DNA of 64,000 nt, taken from positions 434,001-498,000 of the forward strand of contig NZ_JAHDTI010000005.1 in NCBI RefSeq assembly GCF_018531495.1. Reading direction: 5' to 3'. Numbering within the stretch: the stretch's first letter is position 1; each line of letters opens with the position of its first letter. Origin of the DNA: Nonomuraea sediminis (GTDB lineage: Bacteria; Actinomycetota; Actinomycetes; Streptosporangiales; Streptosporangiaceae). Below, piece by piece: positions 49,404-58,229 of this stretch. The position numbers and the translations under genes are program-made. The notes below the pieces were generated by a model, which ran no database searches, had not been told where the DNA came from, and saw nothing but the letters and a program-made list of their open reading frames with translations.

Positions 49404-51680
49404 TCAGAGGCCGTACTCCTTGACGATGCGCTCGTGGCGTTCGACCTCGACGTCGACCTCCTTGGCCAAGTCGAGCCAGGCCAGGGGGTGGGACCAGCGC
49501 TCCGTGGCGTCGTCCAGGAGGGCGTCCACCTCGACGGCGGTCACGTTCGGCGGGACCGCGACCCAGCCGAAGACGCCGGGGAGCGGCTCGCCGGAGGTCG
49601 GGTGGGTGACCTTGTAGTTCTCGTCGCTGTAGACCCACATCGGCCAGCCGCGCTCGGCCATGACCTCGGTGAACTCGGCCCAGTCGCTCTCGCTCGGCGC
49701 GGCGCCGTCGAAGAAGTAGCTGTTGTACCCGCCGGGCCGCAGGATGCGGACCGCCGCGAAGGGCGGCACGAAGTTCTGCTGCTCCTGCGGGTCGTCGGGC
49801 ACGGGCTCGAGCAGCTGCGGGTCGAAGACGACCAGGTCGCCCGCGTTGTACTCCATGCCGCGCGGCTGCGGCAGGGCGAGCCTGGCGGTGGCGGGGCCTG
49901 TGCGGATGGACAGCACCTGGCGCTGGCCGCCGTCGGGCGCGGGGAGGATGACCCGGATGAGGCCCATCTCCTCGTCGATCGGCCCCGACGCCGACTTGAT
50001 CGGCATGCCGATCTTGGCGGTGCCCTTGCGGACGGTGTCCCAGTCTTCCGCGGAGGTGGCCATGACGATCATGCGCCAGACGTCCTCGTCGCCCAGGTCG
50101 TCGAGCACCTCGAGCAGCACCTGGGCGCCCCTGGCGTTGTCGTCGAGCTGCTGGGCCGCGGCCGACACCAGGCGGCGGGCCTCGATACCGGCGTCCGCGG
50201 CCACGGCCTGCTCGGCCTCCTGGAGCGTCTCCTGCCAGCGCTCGCGGGCGCTGTGGAGGCGGGCCAGCGCGAGGTGGCGGGAGGCGTCGGGCAGCATCGC
50301 CGCCATCTGCTCCAGCCGCTCGTCCTGGCGGGCCTCGACCAGCAGCGTGGTCAGGAACGTGGTGTCGTCGGCGTCGGCGGTGGCGATGTCGCCGGTGTCG
50401 ACGAGCATCTTCCAGTAGATGTCGGCGCCCAGCGCCGGGTAGCCGAGGAAGCCCAGCGTGGTGGTGTGGCGTCGGGTGGCCTCAAGGTCGGTGCCCGACA
50501 GCGGGGCCAGCCAGCCGATCCACTTCTCCGGGTCGGCGTTGTAGCCGTCGGCGGCGTCGAAGTAGGCGACCCGCTCGTCCTCGGGGCCGGGGGCGGCGGG
50601 CTCGGTGGTGGCCTCGGCCTTGGCGCGCAGCTCGGCGATCCGCTCGGCGACGCCTTCGGAGGCGCGCAGCTCGGCGGTGGCCGACTCGGCCAGGTCGGCG
50701 AGCAGCTTGGCCTGCCAGACGCCCTGCCGCTGCACGGCCAGGTCGCCGGCGATCAGAGCCAGCTCGACCCTGGCGCGGTAGCCACCCATGGTGGCGAAGT
50801 AGTCGATCCACTGGCGCAGCACGCGGCCGAGCTGCCAGGTGTTGGTGATCTGCGAGGAGGAGGCGAGCAGGCTGACGGCCCGCGACCACTCCACGAACAC
50901 CCGCGGGTGGTCGCCCACCACGTCCAGGTCGGGCAGCGCGTCGACGGCCTCGGCGGTGCGGCCGAGCGTGGCCAGGATCAGCGCGCGGCGGACCCCGTCG
51001 CGGTGCGCCTTGGCCACCGGGTCGTCGGCCTGGAAGCCGCTCGCGGCCTGCAGCGCGTTGAGCGCGTCCTCGGGCCGCCCGGCGGCGAGCAGCGCGCGGG
51101 CGCTCTCGGCGCCCAGCTCCCAGCTGGCCTCGCGACCGGCGCCGCGCAGCCGCTCGACGGCGGACTCGGCGTAGGCGACGGCCTCGCCGGCCCGGTCGGC
51201 GTCGATGAGCGCGGCGACGTACTGGGTGACCAGGCCGGTGTAGGCCGGGTTGGCGGGCTCGAGGTCCTCGATGACCGCGCCGAGGGTCTCCAGCCGCTCG
51301 GTGGCGTATCCGGGCCCGTCTGCGTTGCCCCAGGCGACGGCCAGCGCCTCGACGGCGGCCGGCGTGGCGGGGCACTCACGCACGTCTTCGCGCTGGGCGA
51401 ACGACAGCAGCTCCTCGGCGTCGCCGACGGCTACCGCGCCCTGCGCCCGGTCACCGATGCGGCCGACCAGGTGCCAGTAGCGGGCGTAGAACTCCAGCCA
51501 CGGCAGCTGGAGGGACTCGGCCTGCTGGGCGATGGCCGGGGCCATCACGTCCAGCTGGGGATACCGCCCCTCGTAGGCCTGTGCGGGGAGGTCTCCCAGC
51601 GCCATGGCGAGGCCCATGTCGCCCGCCTCGGAAAGCTGCTGCTGGGTTTCGCCGACCCAGGCCCAGATGTCCACGTCCAT
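49404..51680 (-). CDS. Large helical-repeat (TPR-like) protein, unknown
   Basis: 758 aa. Residues 20-560 are dominated by helix pairs with TPR-like spacing (for example EEARRLVSAAAQQLDDNARGA-type segments; many Ala/Leu/Glu). The C-terminal ~190 residues are beta-rich (MGLIRVILPAPDGGQRQVLSI ... GWPMWVYSDENYKVTHPTSGE). No catalytic motif or membrane segment. It ends the leftward miaA-dapF-SCO6745-like series, 19 bases after the previous gene. Function not recognised; a scaffold or regulatory role is possible. Confidence 0.65.
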   Translation of the reverse strand: MDVDIWAWVGETQQQLSEAGDMGLAMALGDLPAQAYEGRYPQLDVMAPAIAQQAESLQLPWLEFYARYWHLVGRIGDRAQGAVAVGDAEELLSFAQREDVRECPATPAAVEALAVAWGNADGPGYATERLETLGAVIEDLEPANPAYTGLVTQYVAALIDADRAGEAVAYAESAVERLRGAGREASWELGAESARALLAAGRPEDALNALQAASGFQADDPVAKAHRDGVRRALILATLGRTAEAVDALPDLDVVGDHPRVFVEWSRAVSLLASSSQITNTWQLGRVLRQWIDYFATMGGYRARVELALIAGDLAVQRQGVWQAKLLADLAESATAELRASEGVAERIAELRAKAEATTEPAAPGPEDERVAYFDAADGYNADPEKWIGWLAPLSGTDLEATRRHTTTLGFLGYPALGADIYWKMLVDTGDIATADADDTTFLTTLLVEARQDERLEQMAAMLPDASRHLALARLHSARERWQETLQEAEQAVAADAGIEARRLVSAAAQQLDDNARGAQVLLEVLDDLGDEDVWRMIVMATSAEDWDTVRKGTAKIGMPIKSASGPIDEEMGLIRVILPAPDGGQRQVLSIRTGPATARLALPQPRGMEYNAGDLVVFDPQLLEPVPDDPQEQQNFVPPFAAVRILRPGGYNSYFFDGAAPSESDWAEFTEVMAERGWPMWVYSDENYKVTHPTSGEPLPGVFGWVAVPPNVTAVEVDALLDDATERWSHPLAWLDLAKEVDVEVERHERIVKEYGL

Positions 51681-51699
51681 GAGCCATCAGTCTGCCAGG

Positions 51700-52455
51700 T
51701 CAATGGACATGCCCAAAACGCAGAAGCTCGATGAGCTCGTCCGATTCGCCGTCACTGAGCACCGCGAAGATCGGGGCCATGAGCTCGTCGGTGACGGTTT
51801 CCGCCTCGGCGCGCCGCTGGACGGCCTCGGGGCTCGGCTTGGCGTACGGCTCGGGCCAGCGGAAGAACTTGGCGATCATCTCACCGGACGCGTGCCCGAA
51901 AGGGGTGGCGTCGTGGTCGGTGGCCAGCGTTGCCTCCAGCGGATCCAGCCCGGCGGCGATCACCGCGTTGGCGTGCAGCCCGCCGCGCAGTTCCCGCACC
52001 ACGTGCATGAGTTGCGCGGCCCGCGCGGGCGCGTCGTCGGCGAGGGGTACGGCACGCCATCCCGCGAACAGCGGCGCTCCCACCGACGAGGCCCGGGCGA
52101 CGACGGGCTCGAGCAACTCGGCGATCCTGACGCAGCCGTCGAAGCCGCCGAGCTTGCGCCTGCCCCACTCCTGGCAGGCCCGCGCGTAGAGCTCGACGGC
52201 CTTTTCCACCGGCAGCTTCCTGCCGCCGTCCCAGCTCTCCTTGACGTGCTCGAAGGGGAAGAACACCGCGACGGAGTGCACGACGTCCGCGTCGCACTCG
52301 CCGAGCACGCCGCAGCGGCCGCGGAAGTACAGCTCGCGCGGCCCGAGCCCGTACTCCTCGCACAGCGCCTTGGCCTCCCTGGAGACCATGAACCCGCCGC
52401 CGTACTGACCGATGGGCGCCTTGACCTGGATCGCCGTAGTCCGTGGATCAGCCAT
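51700..52455 (-). CDS. SCO6745-family protein
   Basis: 251 aa from ATG 52455 (MADPRTT); the upstream part of the frame overlaps the dapF end and lacks a ribosome-binding site. Features such as LGPRELYFRGRCGVLG, HSVAVFFPFEHVKESW, ELLEPVVARASSVGAPLFAGWRA and HVVRELRGGLHANAVIAAGLDP correspond to the SCO6745-type helical proteins of actinobacteria, of unknown function. Probably cotranscribed with dapF. Confidence 0.7.
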   Translation of the reverse strand: MADPRTTAIQVKAPIGQYGGGFMVSREAKALCEEYGLGPRELYFRGRCGVLGECDADVVHSVAVFFPFEHVKESWDGGRKLPVEKAVELYARACQEWGRRKLGGFDGCVRIAELLEPVVARASSVGAPLFAGWRAVPLADDAPARAAQLMHVVRELRGGLHANAVIAAGLDPLEATLATDHDATPFGHASGEMIAKFFRWPEPYAKPSPEAVQRRAEAETVTDELMAPIFAVLSDGESDELIELLRFGHVH

Positions 52456-52480
52456 GGACCAAGCATCGCTCAGGAGAACA

Positions 52481-53296
52481 TTATTCTGCAAGGAGGCGGA
52501 GTTCGCCGTCGGCGACGATCACCGCGGGACCCGCCAGGTAGCTGGTGTGCTCGTCCAGGGTGACCGTCAGGGTGCCGCCGAGGACCTCCACGGCCCAGGT
52601 TCCGGTCGTCTCCCCCGCCAGCGCCGCGGCGGCGACGGCCGTGGCCACCGCGCCGGTGCCGCACGAGCGGGTCTCGCCCACCCCACGCTCGAAGACCCGC
52701 ATGAGCGCCCTGCGCTCGCCCACCGCGTTGAGGAACTCGATGTTGACGCCGCTGGGGAACACCCCGGGGTCGAAGCCGGGCTGGTGGGTGAGGTCGAGCT
52801 GGGCGACGGGCTCGCCGATGACGCAGGCCAGGTGCGGGTTGCCGATGTCGATGTGGAGGCCGACGACCTCGTGGCCGCCCAGGGTGGCGACGCTCTCGCC
52901 GTACACGGTGGGCTTGCCCATGTCCACGCTCACGTCGCCGGTGGGTTCGAAGCGGATCCGCCTGACGCCGCCCCTGGTGGCGATGCCGAACTCGCCCGGG
53001 TCGGCGAGGCCGGCCTCGACCAGGTAGCGCGCGAAGACGCGGACGCCGTTGCCGCACATCTCGGCCATGCTGCCGTCGGCGTTGCGGTAGTCCATGAACC
53101 ACTCGGCCCGTCCGGCCTGGTCGCTCACCTCGTGACTCAGCTTGGTGGGCACCACTCGGAGCACGCCGTCGGCGCCGATGCCCGCCCGCCGGTCGCAGAT
53201 CCGCGCGACCAGTACGGCGGTCACGTCGAGCTCGCCATCGAGGTCGGGGAGGATGACGAAATCGTTCTCGGTGCCGTGGCCCTTCAGAAAGCGCAT
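52481..53296 (-). CDS. dapF: Diaminopimelate epimerase
   Basis: 271 aa. Converts LL- to meso-diaminopimelate for peptidoglycan and lysine. The two catalytic cysteines are in AEMCGNGVRVFARYL and TRSCGTGAVATAVAAA; DPGVFPSGVNIEFLN and IDIGNPHL are typical. It starts nine bases after miaA, the usual actinobacterial pair. Confidence 0.96.
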   Translation of the reverse strand: MRFLKGHGTENDFVILPDLDGELDVTAVLVARICDRRAGIGADGVLRVVPTKLSHEVSDQAGRAEWFMDYRNADGSMAEMCGNGVRVFARYLVEAGLADPGEFGIATRGGVRRIRFEPTGDVSVDMGKPTVYGESVATLGGHEVVGLHIDIGNPHLACVIGEPVAQLDLTHQPGFDPGVFPSGVNIEFLNAVGERRALMRVFERGVGETRSCGTGAVATAVAAAALAGETTGTWAVEVLGGTLTVTLDEHTSYLAGPAVIVADGELRLLAE

Positions 53297-53305
53297 CTTC
53301 CAATT

Positions 53306-54205
53306 TTAGGCCGACCCCGTGCCCCCGATCAGCGCCAGGGACCGTTCGAGCAGGTCAGGTGCGTCGTAGGGCAACCACACGACCCTCGGGTCACGCCTGA
53401 ACCACGACTCCTGGCGGCGGGCGAAGCGCCGGGTGGCCCTGACCGTCTCGGCCATCGCCTGCTCCTCGCTCCACTCCCCCTCCAGGAACCTGAGCACCTG
53501 GGCGTAGCCGAGGGCACGGCCGGCCGTACGGCCTTCCGCCAGGCCCTGCCCGAGCAGGCCCCGCACCTCCTCCACGAGGCCCGCCTGCCACATGCGCTCG
53601 ACGCGCAGCTCGATGCGGGCGTCGAGCTCGGGCCTGGGCACGTCCAGGCCGATCTGGACGCTCGGGTAGACGGCGTCGTAGGAGGGCATCGTGGCCGAGA
53701 ACGGCCTGCCGGTGAGCTCGATGACCTCGAGCGCGCGCACGATGCGCCGGCCGTTGCTGGGCAGGATCGCGGCGGCCGCGGTCGGGTCCAGGGCCTTGAG
53801 CCGCTCGTACAGCGGCTCTCCCGCGGCGAGCTCCGCCTCGAGCCGCGTCCTGATCTCCGCGGAGGTGCCGGGGAACTCCAGCTCGTCCAGGGCCGCGCGC
53901 ACGTACAGCCCGCTGCCGCCGACGAGCACCGGCACCGCGAGGGACTCGATGAGCGGACGGACCAGCCGCTGGTACTCGGCGACGCTGGCCGTGACCGTCA
54001 CGTCCCAGATGTCCAGCAGATGGTGAGGCACTCCGCGTTGCTCCGCTTTGGAGAGCTTTGCTGTGCCTATGTCCATTCCTCGGTAAAGCTGCATCGAGTC
54101 GGAGTTGATGCATTCACCCCCGAGGCGGAGGGCGATATCCACGGCGAGGTCGGACTTTCCTGCCGCCGTGGGACCCACGACGGCGATGACTGGCTGCTGG
54201 CGCAC
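53306..54205 (-). CDS. miaA: tRNA dimethylallyltransferase
   Basis: 299 aa. Transfers the dimethylallyl group to A37 of tRNAs reading UNN codons, the substrate for MiaB (60155). P-loop GPTAAGKSDLA, DSMQLYRGMDIGTAK and LVGGSGLYVRAALD are conserved. The operon continues with dapF. Confidence 0.96.
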   Translation of the reverse strand: MRQQPVIAVVGPTAAGKSDLAVDIALRLGGECINSDSMQLYRGMDIGTAKLSKAEQRGVPHHLLDIWDVTVTASVAEYQRLVRPLIESLAVPVLVGGSGLYVRAALDELEFPGTSAEIRTRLEAELAAGEPLYERLKALDPTAAAAILPSNGRRIVRALEVIELTGRPFSATMPSYDAVYPSVQIGLDVPRPELDARIELRVERMWQAGLVEEVRGLLGQGLAEGRTAGRALGYAQVLRFLEGEWSEEQAMAETVRATRRFARRQESWFRRDPRVVWLPYDAPDLLERSLALIGGTGSA

Positions 54206-54292
54206 ACGGATAAGTGTGTCAAGTGTCTGGGTATCTAAGGACAGTCGGCGCCTCGGACGTCGACCAGGGGGACGACCATCGGGGGAAGCAAC

Positions 54293-54526
54293 ATGTCGAT
54301 TTTCGACAAGGTCAAGGAGATGTTCGGCGGTACGGCCGAAAAGCTGAAGGACATCCCCGAGCAGGGCGGCATGAAGGACAAGGCCGAGGGGGCCGCCATG
54401 GGCGGCATCGACCAGACCTCCGACGCCGCCAAGCAGGCCACGGGCGGCAAGTACGACGAGCAGATCGACCAGGGCACGGAAAAGGCCAAGGACATCGCCG
54501 ACAAGATCGACGGCGAGGAGGGTTGA
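54293..54526 (+). CDS. MT0933-like antitoxin family protein
   Basis: 77 aa, GGGGG ribosome site before the ATG. Hydrophilic, helical: MSIFDKVKEMFGG, GGMKDKAEGAAMGGIDQTSDAAK and KYDEQIDQGTEKAKDIADKID. This matches the PF14013-type antitoxin family (MT0933/Rv0909) and looks like CsbD-type stress proteins. No toxin gene is adjacent, so an antitoxin role is uncertain. It ends tail to tail with ogt; the two stop codons abut. Confidence 0.7.
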   Translation: MSIFDKVKEMFGGTAEKLKDIPEQGGMKDKAEGAAMGGIDQTSDAAKQATGGKYDEQIDQGTEKAKDIADKIDGEEG

Positions 54527-55030
54527 TCAGAACAGATCGAGCAGCGTCGGCTGCAGGTATCCCTCATGGGTCAGCAGCCAGCGCTTGGTCTCCACGCCGA
54601 CGCCACCGCTGAAGCCGCCGAGTCCGTTGCCGGCGACCACGCGGTGGCACGGCACGACGATTCCCAGCGGGTTCCCGGCCATGATGGACCCGATCCCGCG
54701 GGCGGGCACGCTCGTACCACTGAGCCGGGCCAGCTCGCCGTACGTGACGACCGTCCCGTAGGGCACCTCGTGCAGGGCCTGCAGGACGCGCCGCCGCGAA
54801 CCGGAGGACAGCCGCCAGTCGATGGGTGTCTGGAAGGTCCGCAGTTCTCCGGCGAAATAAGCCTTCAGCTCACTGACCGCGAAAGCCGTACGATCCGGGT
54901 CATGAACCTCAGGGATACCAAGATCCCGACGCCCGCCCCAGCCGGTGGTCACCAGGCCGGCCTCGGTGACGGCCAGCACGAAGGGCCCGACAGGCGTCGA
55001 CACTTCGGCGAACGCGACCGTCTCCATCAT
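54527..55030 (-). CDS. ogt: Methylated-DNA--protein-cysteine methyltransferase
   Basis: 167 aa from ATG 55030 (or 55027). Removes alkyl groups from O6-guanine; acceptor Cys in GIVVPCHRVV, with GTVVTYGELARLSG and the C-terminal GGFSGGVGVETKRWLL. The start codon overlaps the divergent rnz start (CATG). No Shine-Dalgarno is possible in frame, so the message is probably leaderless. Confidence 0.92.
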   Translation of the reverse strand: MMETVAFAEVSTPVGPFVLAVTEAGLVTTGWGGRRDLGIPEVHDPDRTAFAVSELKAYFAGELRTFQTPIDWRLSSGSRRRVLQALHEVPYGTVVTYGELARLSGTSVPARGIGSIMAGNPLGIVVPCHRVVAGNGLGGFSGGVGVETKRWLLTHEGYLQPTLLDLF

Positions 55031-55940
55031 GTCCTCACGTGAACTCGTGGTGCTCGGCACCTCCAGCGCGGTGCCTACCAGACACCGTAACCACAATGGC
55101 TATCTTCTGCGCTGGGATGGACAAGGCTTCCTTTTCGACCCGGGCGAGGGAACACAGCGCCAGATGCTGCTGGCCGGGGTCACCGCGCACCAGGTGAACT
55201 GGATCTGCCTGACCCACTTCCACGGCGACCACTGCCTGGGCGTCCCGGGTGTCATCCAGCGCATCGCGCGCGACAAGGTCGAGCATCCCGTGCGGGCGGT
55301 CTTCCCCGAGTCGGGCATGGAGTACTGGAACAGGCTCAGGCACGCGGCCGTCTTCACCGACACCGACGTGATCAGCGAGGTCCCGATCTCCGGCGAGGTC
55401 TTCGAGGAGCCGCCGCTGACCGCGCGCCGCCTGTCACACCCCGTCGAGTCGTACGGCTACCGCCTGCAGGAGCCGTCGGGCAGGCGGATGCTGCCCGACC
55501 TGCTGCGCGCGCACGGGATCATCGGCCCTGAGGTGGGCGAGCTGCAGCGGACGGGCTCGGTGCGCGGGATCACGCTGGAGGAGTGCAGCGTGCCGCGGGC
55601 CGGGCAGAGCGCCGCGTTCGTGATGGACACCCGCATCTGCGACGCGGTGTTCGAGCTGGCCAACGGGGTGGACCTGCTGGTGATCGAATCGACGTTCCTG
55701 TCCTCGGAGAGCGGGCTGGCCAAGGAGTACGGTCACCTGACCGCCTTCGAGGCCGGGCTGGTCGCGGCGGAGTGCGGGGTCAAGCAGCTGGTGCTGACCC
55801 ACTTCTCCGAGCGCTACCGCCCCGCCGAGGAGCCGGCCTTCAGCCAGGAGGTGCGGAGCAACTTCGACGGCGAGCTGATCCTGGCGCGCGACCTCATGCG
55901 GGTGCCGCTGCCGCGTCAGCGCCACACACCGACGACGTAG
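55029..55940 (+). CDS. rnz: Ribonuclease Z
   Basis: 303 aa. Removes the 3' trailer of pre-tRNAs. The family's N-terminus (ELVVLGTSSAVPTRHRNHNGYLL) and the Zn motif THFHGDHCLG are present, with FDPGEGTQRQML, a later DMDTRIC-like segment (FVMDTRICD) and LTHFSERY. Starts at ATG 55029, overlapping the ogt start on the other strand. Its 3' end overlaps the convergent LigB-like gene by 25 bases. Confidence 0.93.
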   Translation: MSSRELVVLGTSSAVPTRHRNHNGYLLRWDGQGFLFDPGEGTQRQMLLAGVTAHQVNWICLTHFHGDHCLGVPGVIQRIARDKVEHPVRAVFPESGMEYWNRLRHAAVFTDTDVISEVPISGEVFEEPPLTARRLSHPVESYGYRLQEPSGRRMLPDLLRAHGIIGPEVGELQRTGSVRGITLEECSVPRAGQSAAFVMDTRICDAVFELANGVDLLVIESTFLSSESGLAKEYGHLTAFEAGLVAAECGVKQLVLTHFSERYRPAEEPAFSQEVRSNFDGELILARDLMRVPLPRQRHTPTT

Positions 55941-56584
55941 CCGACCCCGTAGGGGGCGATGTCGGCCAGCAGCCTGCCGTCGTAGCGTCCCTCCCCCGCC
56001 GCGCCGGCCAGCACCTGCAGCGCCGCGCGCCCACCGACCCACAGGCGCTCCGCCTTGCCGGGGTCGAGCGCGGCCAGCGCGCCCGCGTCCGCCTCGGCGA
56101 TCGCCCTGACGATCATCTCCTGGTACGGCGGGGCCGCGGGATCGTAGTAGCCGGGCGCCTTCTCGGTGAGGCAGGCCGAGCCGTCGGCCATCACCAGCAG
56201 CCCGACGCGCCCCTCGGCGGCCAGGTCCCGCCCGAGCGCCAGGCAGGCGGCAGGGGAGGCGTCGGCGGCGACCGCCTGGAACCGGTCGGGGTCGTCGTCG
56301 AGCAGCCACCGCCCGATCGTCAGCGGCAACGGCAGTGTGGGCTCGCCGTGCCCGGTCCTGACGTCGACGCCCCACGGGGCCATGGAACCCGCCGACCGCC
56401 CGCCGTACACCCGGGTCTGCGGCGCTGCGCCCACGACGACCAGCACGTCGGGGTGGGCGGCGCGCAGCTCGGCGATGGCCCGCGCGCAGGCGGCGCGCAG
56501 CTCGTCGAGCTCGGGGGCGGCGGCGCCGGCCAGCTCGGGCACGATCAACGGCGGGTGCGGGCAGACGGCCGCGGCGACTAGCAC
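55916..56584 (-). CDS. Class III extradiol dioxygenase-like protein
   Basis: 222 aa, GTG start (VLVAAAVCPHPPLIVPELAG). The opening resembles LigB-type extradiol dioxygenase B subunits, with His in CPHPPLIVPE, VVVGAAPQTRVY and LLVMADGSACLTEKAPGYYDP. Proteins of this kind sit beside miaA-miaB in many actinobacteria; their activity has not been established. Here the order is LigB-like, rnz/ogt, then miaA. Confidence 0.78.
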   Translation of the reverse strand: MLVAAAVCPHPPLIVPELAGAAAPELDELRAACARAIAELRAAHPDVLVVVGAAPQTRVYGGRSAGSMAPWGVDVRTGHGEPTLPLPLTIGRWLLDDDPDRFQAVAADASPAACLALGRDLAAEGRVGLLVMADGSACLTEKAPGYYDPAAPPYQEMIVRAIAEADAGALAALDPGKAERLWVGGRAALQVLAGAAGEGRYDGRLLADIAPYGVGYVVGVWR

Positions 56585-56594
56585 GCCAGCCAGG

Positions 56595-57005
56595 CTAGTC
56601 GAGGGCGGCGTGGACCCTGCGCAGCAGCCCGTGCAGGGTGTCCCGCTCGGCCTCGTCGAGCGGGGCGAGCAGGTGCTCGCGCACCTCGTGGACCTGCTCG
56701 CCCATGCGGGCCAGCGACGCGCGGCCCGCCTCGGTGATCTGGACGATGACGCGGCGGCGGTCGGCGGGATCGCGTTCGCGTTCGACCTCTCCCCATCCGG
56801 CCAGCTCGTCCAGGGCCTTGGCCACGTCGCTCGGGTCGATACCCAGGCCCGGCGACAGGTCGCGCTGGGCCACGGGGGACGCGGCCAGGGCGTGCAGGAT
56901 CCGCATGTGCCACATGCGCCGGCCGTCCTGCGCGAAGCGGGCGGCGACGAGGCCGCGCGCGGCCTTGCCCACCTGGGACAGCAGGAACGGGGTGAATTCG
57001 TTCAC
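56595..57005 (-). CDS. MarR-family regulator
   Basis: 136 aa from GTG 57005 (VNEFTPFLLSQ). Winged helix: HALAASPVAQRDLSPGLGIDPSDVAKALDELAGWGEVERERDPADRRRV-type region (positions ~45-92), then VQITEAGRASLARMGEQV. The -10 hexamer TATAAT ends seven bases before the GTG, so the transcript is leaderless. It is divergent from a VOC gene across a 24-bp promoter; autoregulation and control of the VOC gene are likely. Confidence 0.85.
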   Translation of the reverse strand: MNEFTPFLLSQVGKAARGLVAARFAQDGRRMWHMRILHALAASPVAQRDLSPGLGIDPSDVAKALDELAGWGEVERERDPADRRRVIVQITEAGRASLARMGEQVHEVREHLLAPLDEAERDTLHGLLRRVHAALD

Positions 57006-57029
57006 AGAAATTATTATAGGGTTACACCC
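57006..57029. promoter_or_regulatory. Overlapping divergent promoters of marR and VOC genes
   Basis: Leftward -10 TATAAT (57018-57013) and rightward -10 TATTAT (57012-57017) overlap in an AT-rich patch AGAAATTATTATAGGG. GGGTTACACCC follows. A repressor bound here would block both genes. Confidence 0.7.
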
Positions 57030-57416
57030 ATGGATTCTCTGTACCCGCGCGTGGTCGTGGACGACTTCGCCCGCGCCTTCCGGTTCTACGAGGCCGTGCT
57101 GCCCGCGCTCGTGGGCGCCAAGCTGATCAAGGGCACCGCCGAGGGGCCCTACGCCAACTGGGACGTCGCCGACCAGGCCGTCCTGGTGATCATCCACAGG
57201 TCGCTGCTCGAGGGCATGGCGGAGCCCGCCGGGCCGGGCGACAGGACCATGTTCGCCAGCCGGGTCGAGTCGGTCGACGAGGCCTACGCGCTGTGCCTGG
57301 AGCACGGCGGCACGCCGGTCAGCGCGCCCGCCGACCGGCCCGGATGGGGGCCGAACCTGCGCACCGCCCACGTGCGCGACCCCGAGGGCAACCTGTGGGA
57401 ACTGCAGTCCTACTGA
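57030..57416 (+). CDS. VOC family protein
   Basis: 128 aa, single glyoxalase/bleomycin-resistance-type module: LYPRVVVDDFARAFRFYEAVL, TMFASRVESVDEAYALCLEHGG and LRTAHVRDPEGNLWELQSY (metal Glu in WELQ). Substrate unknown. Probably controlled by the divergent MarR protein. Its 3' end overlaps the convergent gene by seven bases. Confidence 0.82.
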   Translation: MDSLYPRVVVDDFARAFRFYEAVLPALVGAKLIKGTAEGPYANWDVADQAVLVIIHRSLLEGMAEPAGPGDRTMFASRVESVDEAYALCLEHGGTPVSAPADRPGWGPNLRTAHVRDPEGNLWELQSY

Positions 57417-58153
57417 TAGGGGTTGCGTCCCTCCTTGACGGCCTGGATCAGCGACCTGGTGTAGGCGTGCGCCGCCCGGTGCAGGCCGTGGCCGAAGCTG
57501 ATCCTGGCCACCCCGAGCTCCGCCAGCTCGGCCAGTGACGGGCTGGTGGGGCGGAACAGCACGTTGACCCTGCCGCCGAGCTCGGCGGCCAGCGTGCGGA
57601 TGTGCCCCGCGTCGTCGATCCCGATCGGGTAGACGCAGTCGGCGCCCGCCTCCAGGTACCGCCTGCCGCGCTCGACGGCGGCCTCCACGGTGCCGTCGCC
57701 GCTCAGGTAGGTGTCGACGCGCGCGTTGATCACCAGGTGGGGTCCAGCGGCCGCCCTGACCTCGGCCAGGAACTCCGCCTGCACGCCCGGGTCGATCAGC
57801 TCGTCGGTGCTCGGCTCGGTGTCCTCCAGGTTGCAGCCGGCGGCGCCGGTGGCCAGCAGGCGCTCGACCAGCTCGACGGGCTTGAGGCCGTAGCCGCGCT
57901 CCACGTCTGCGGTCACGGGGACGTCGACCGCGGCCACGACGCGCGAGACGGCGGACAGCATCTCGGCCACCGGGGTCGCCTCACCGTCGTCGTACCCCAG
58001 CACCTGCGCGACCGCCGCGCTCCCCGTCGCTACCACCGGGAACCCGGCCTCCACCACGGCCCTCGCGGACGCGGCATCCCAGACGTTGGGCAGCACCAGC
58101 GGGTCTCCCGGGACATGCAGGGCACGCAGAGTCGCAGCGCGGTCATCACTCAT
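57410..58153 (-). CDS. Isocitrate lyase/PEP mutase family protein
   Basis: 247 aa from ATG 58153 (MSDDRAATLR). TIM-barrel enzyme of the PEP mutase/ICL superfamily: NVWDAASARAVVEAGFPVVATGS, PVTADVERGYGLKP, NLEDTEP and NARVDTYL are conserved. The KKCGH/CKCG lyase motif is missing, so it is not an isocitrate lyase; oxaloacetate decarboxylase or phosphonate-type chemistry is likelier. Substrate unknown. Confidence 0.85.
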   Translation of the reverse strand: MSDDRAATLRALHVPGDPLVLPNVWDAASARAVVEAGFPVVATGSAAVAQVLGYDDGEATPVAEMLSAVSRVVAAVDVPVTADVERGYGLKPVELVERLLATGAAGCNLEDTEPSTDELIDPGVQAEFLAEVRAAAGPHLVINARVDTYLSGDGTVEAAVERGRRYLEAGADCVYPIGIDDAGHIRTLAAELGGRVNVLFRPTSPSLAELAELGVARISFGHGLHRAAHAYTRSLIQAVKEGRNPYQ

Positions 58154-58229
58154 GACCCCGACCCTAGGCGGCCTAATTGGCTCCTCAGAAGGGCCACTGT
58201 GACCGTTTAACGCCAAGCCACTTCATTCC

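Noticed and set aside
49395..51734. 779-codon rightward open frame opposite the TPR-like gene
   Set aside because: Gly/Val/Arg/Gln-rich shadow without start site or homology; the leftward gene has codon use and helical repeat structure typical of a real protein.
54206..54292. Stress-sigma promoter (GGGTAT box) before the antitoxin-like gene
   Set aside because: GGGTAT is present at about 54229 but no GTTT-type -35 lies at 14-16 bases, so it was not listed.
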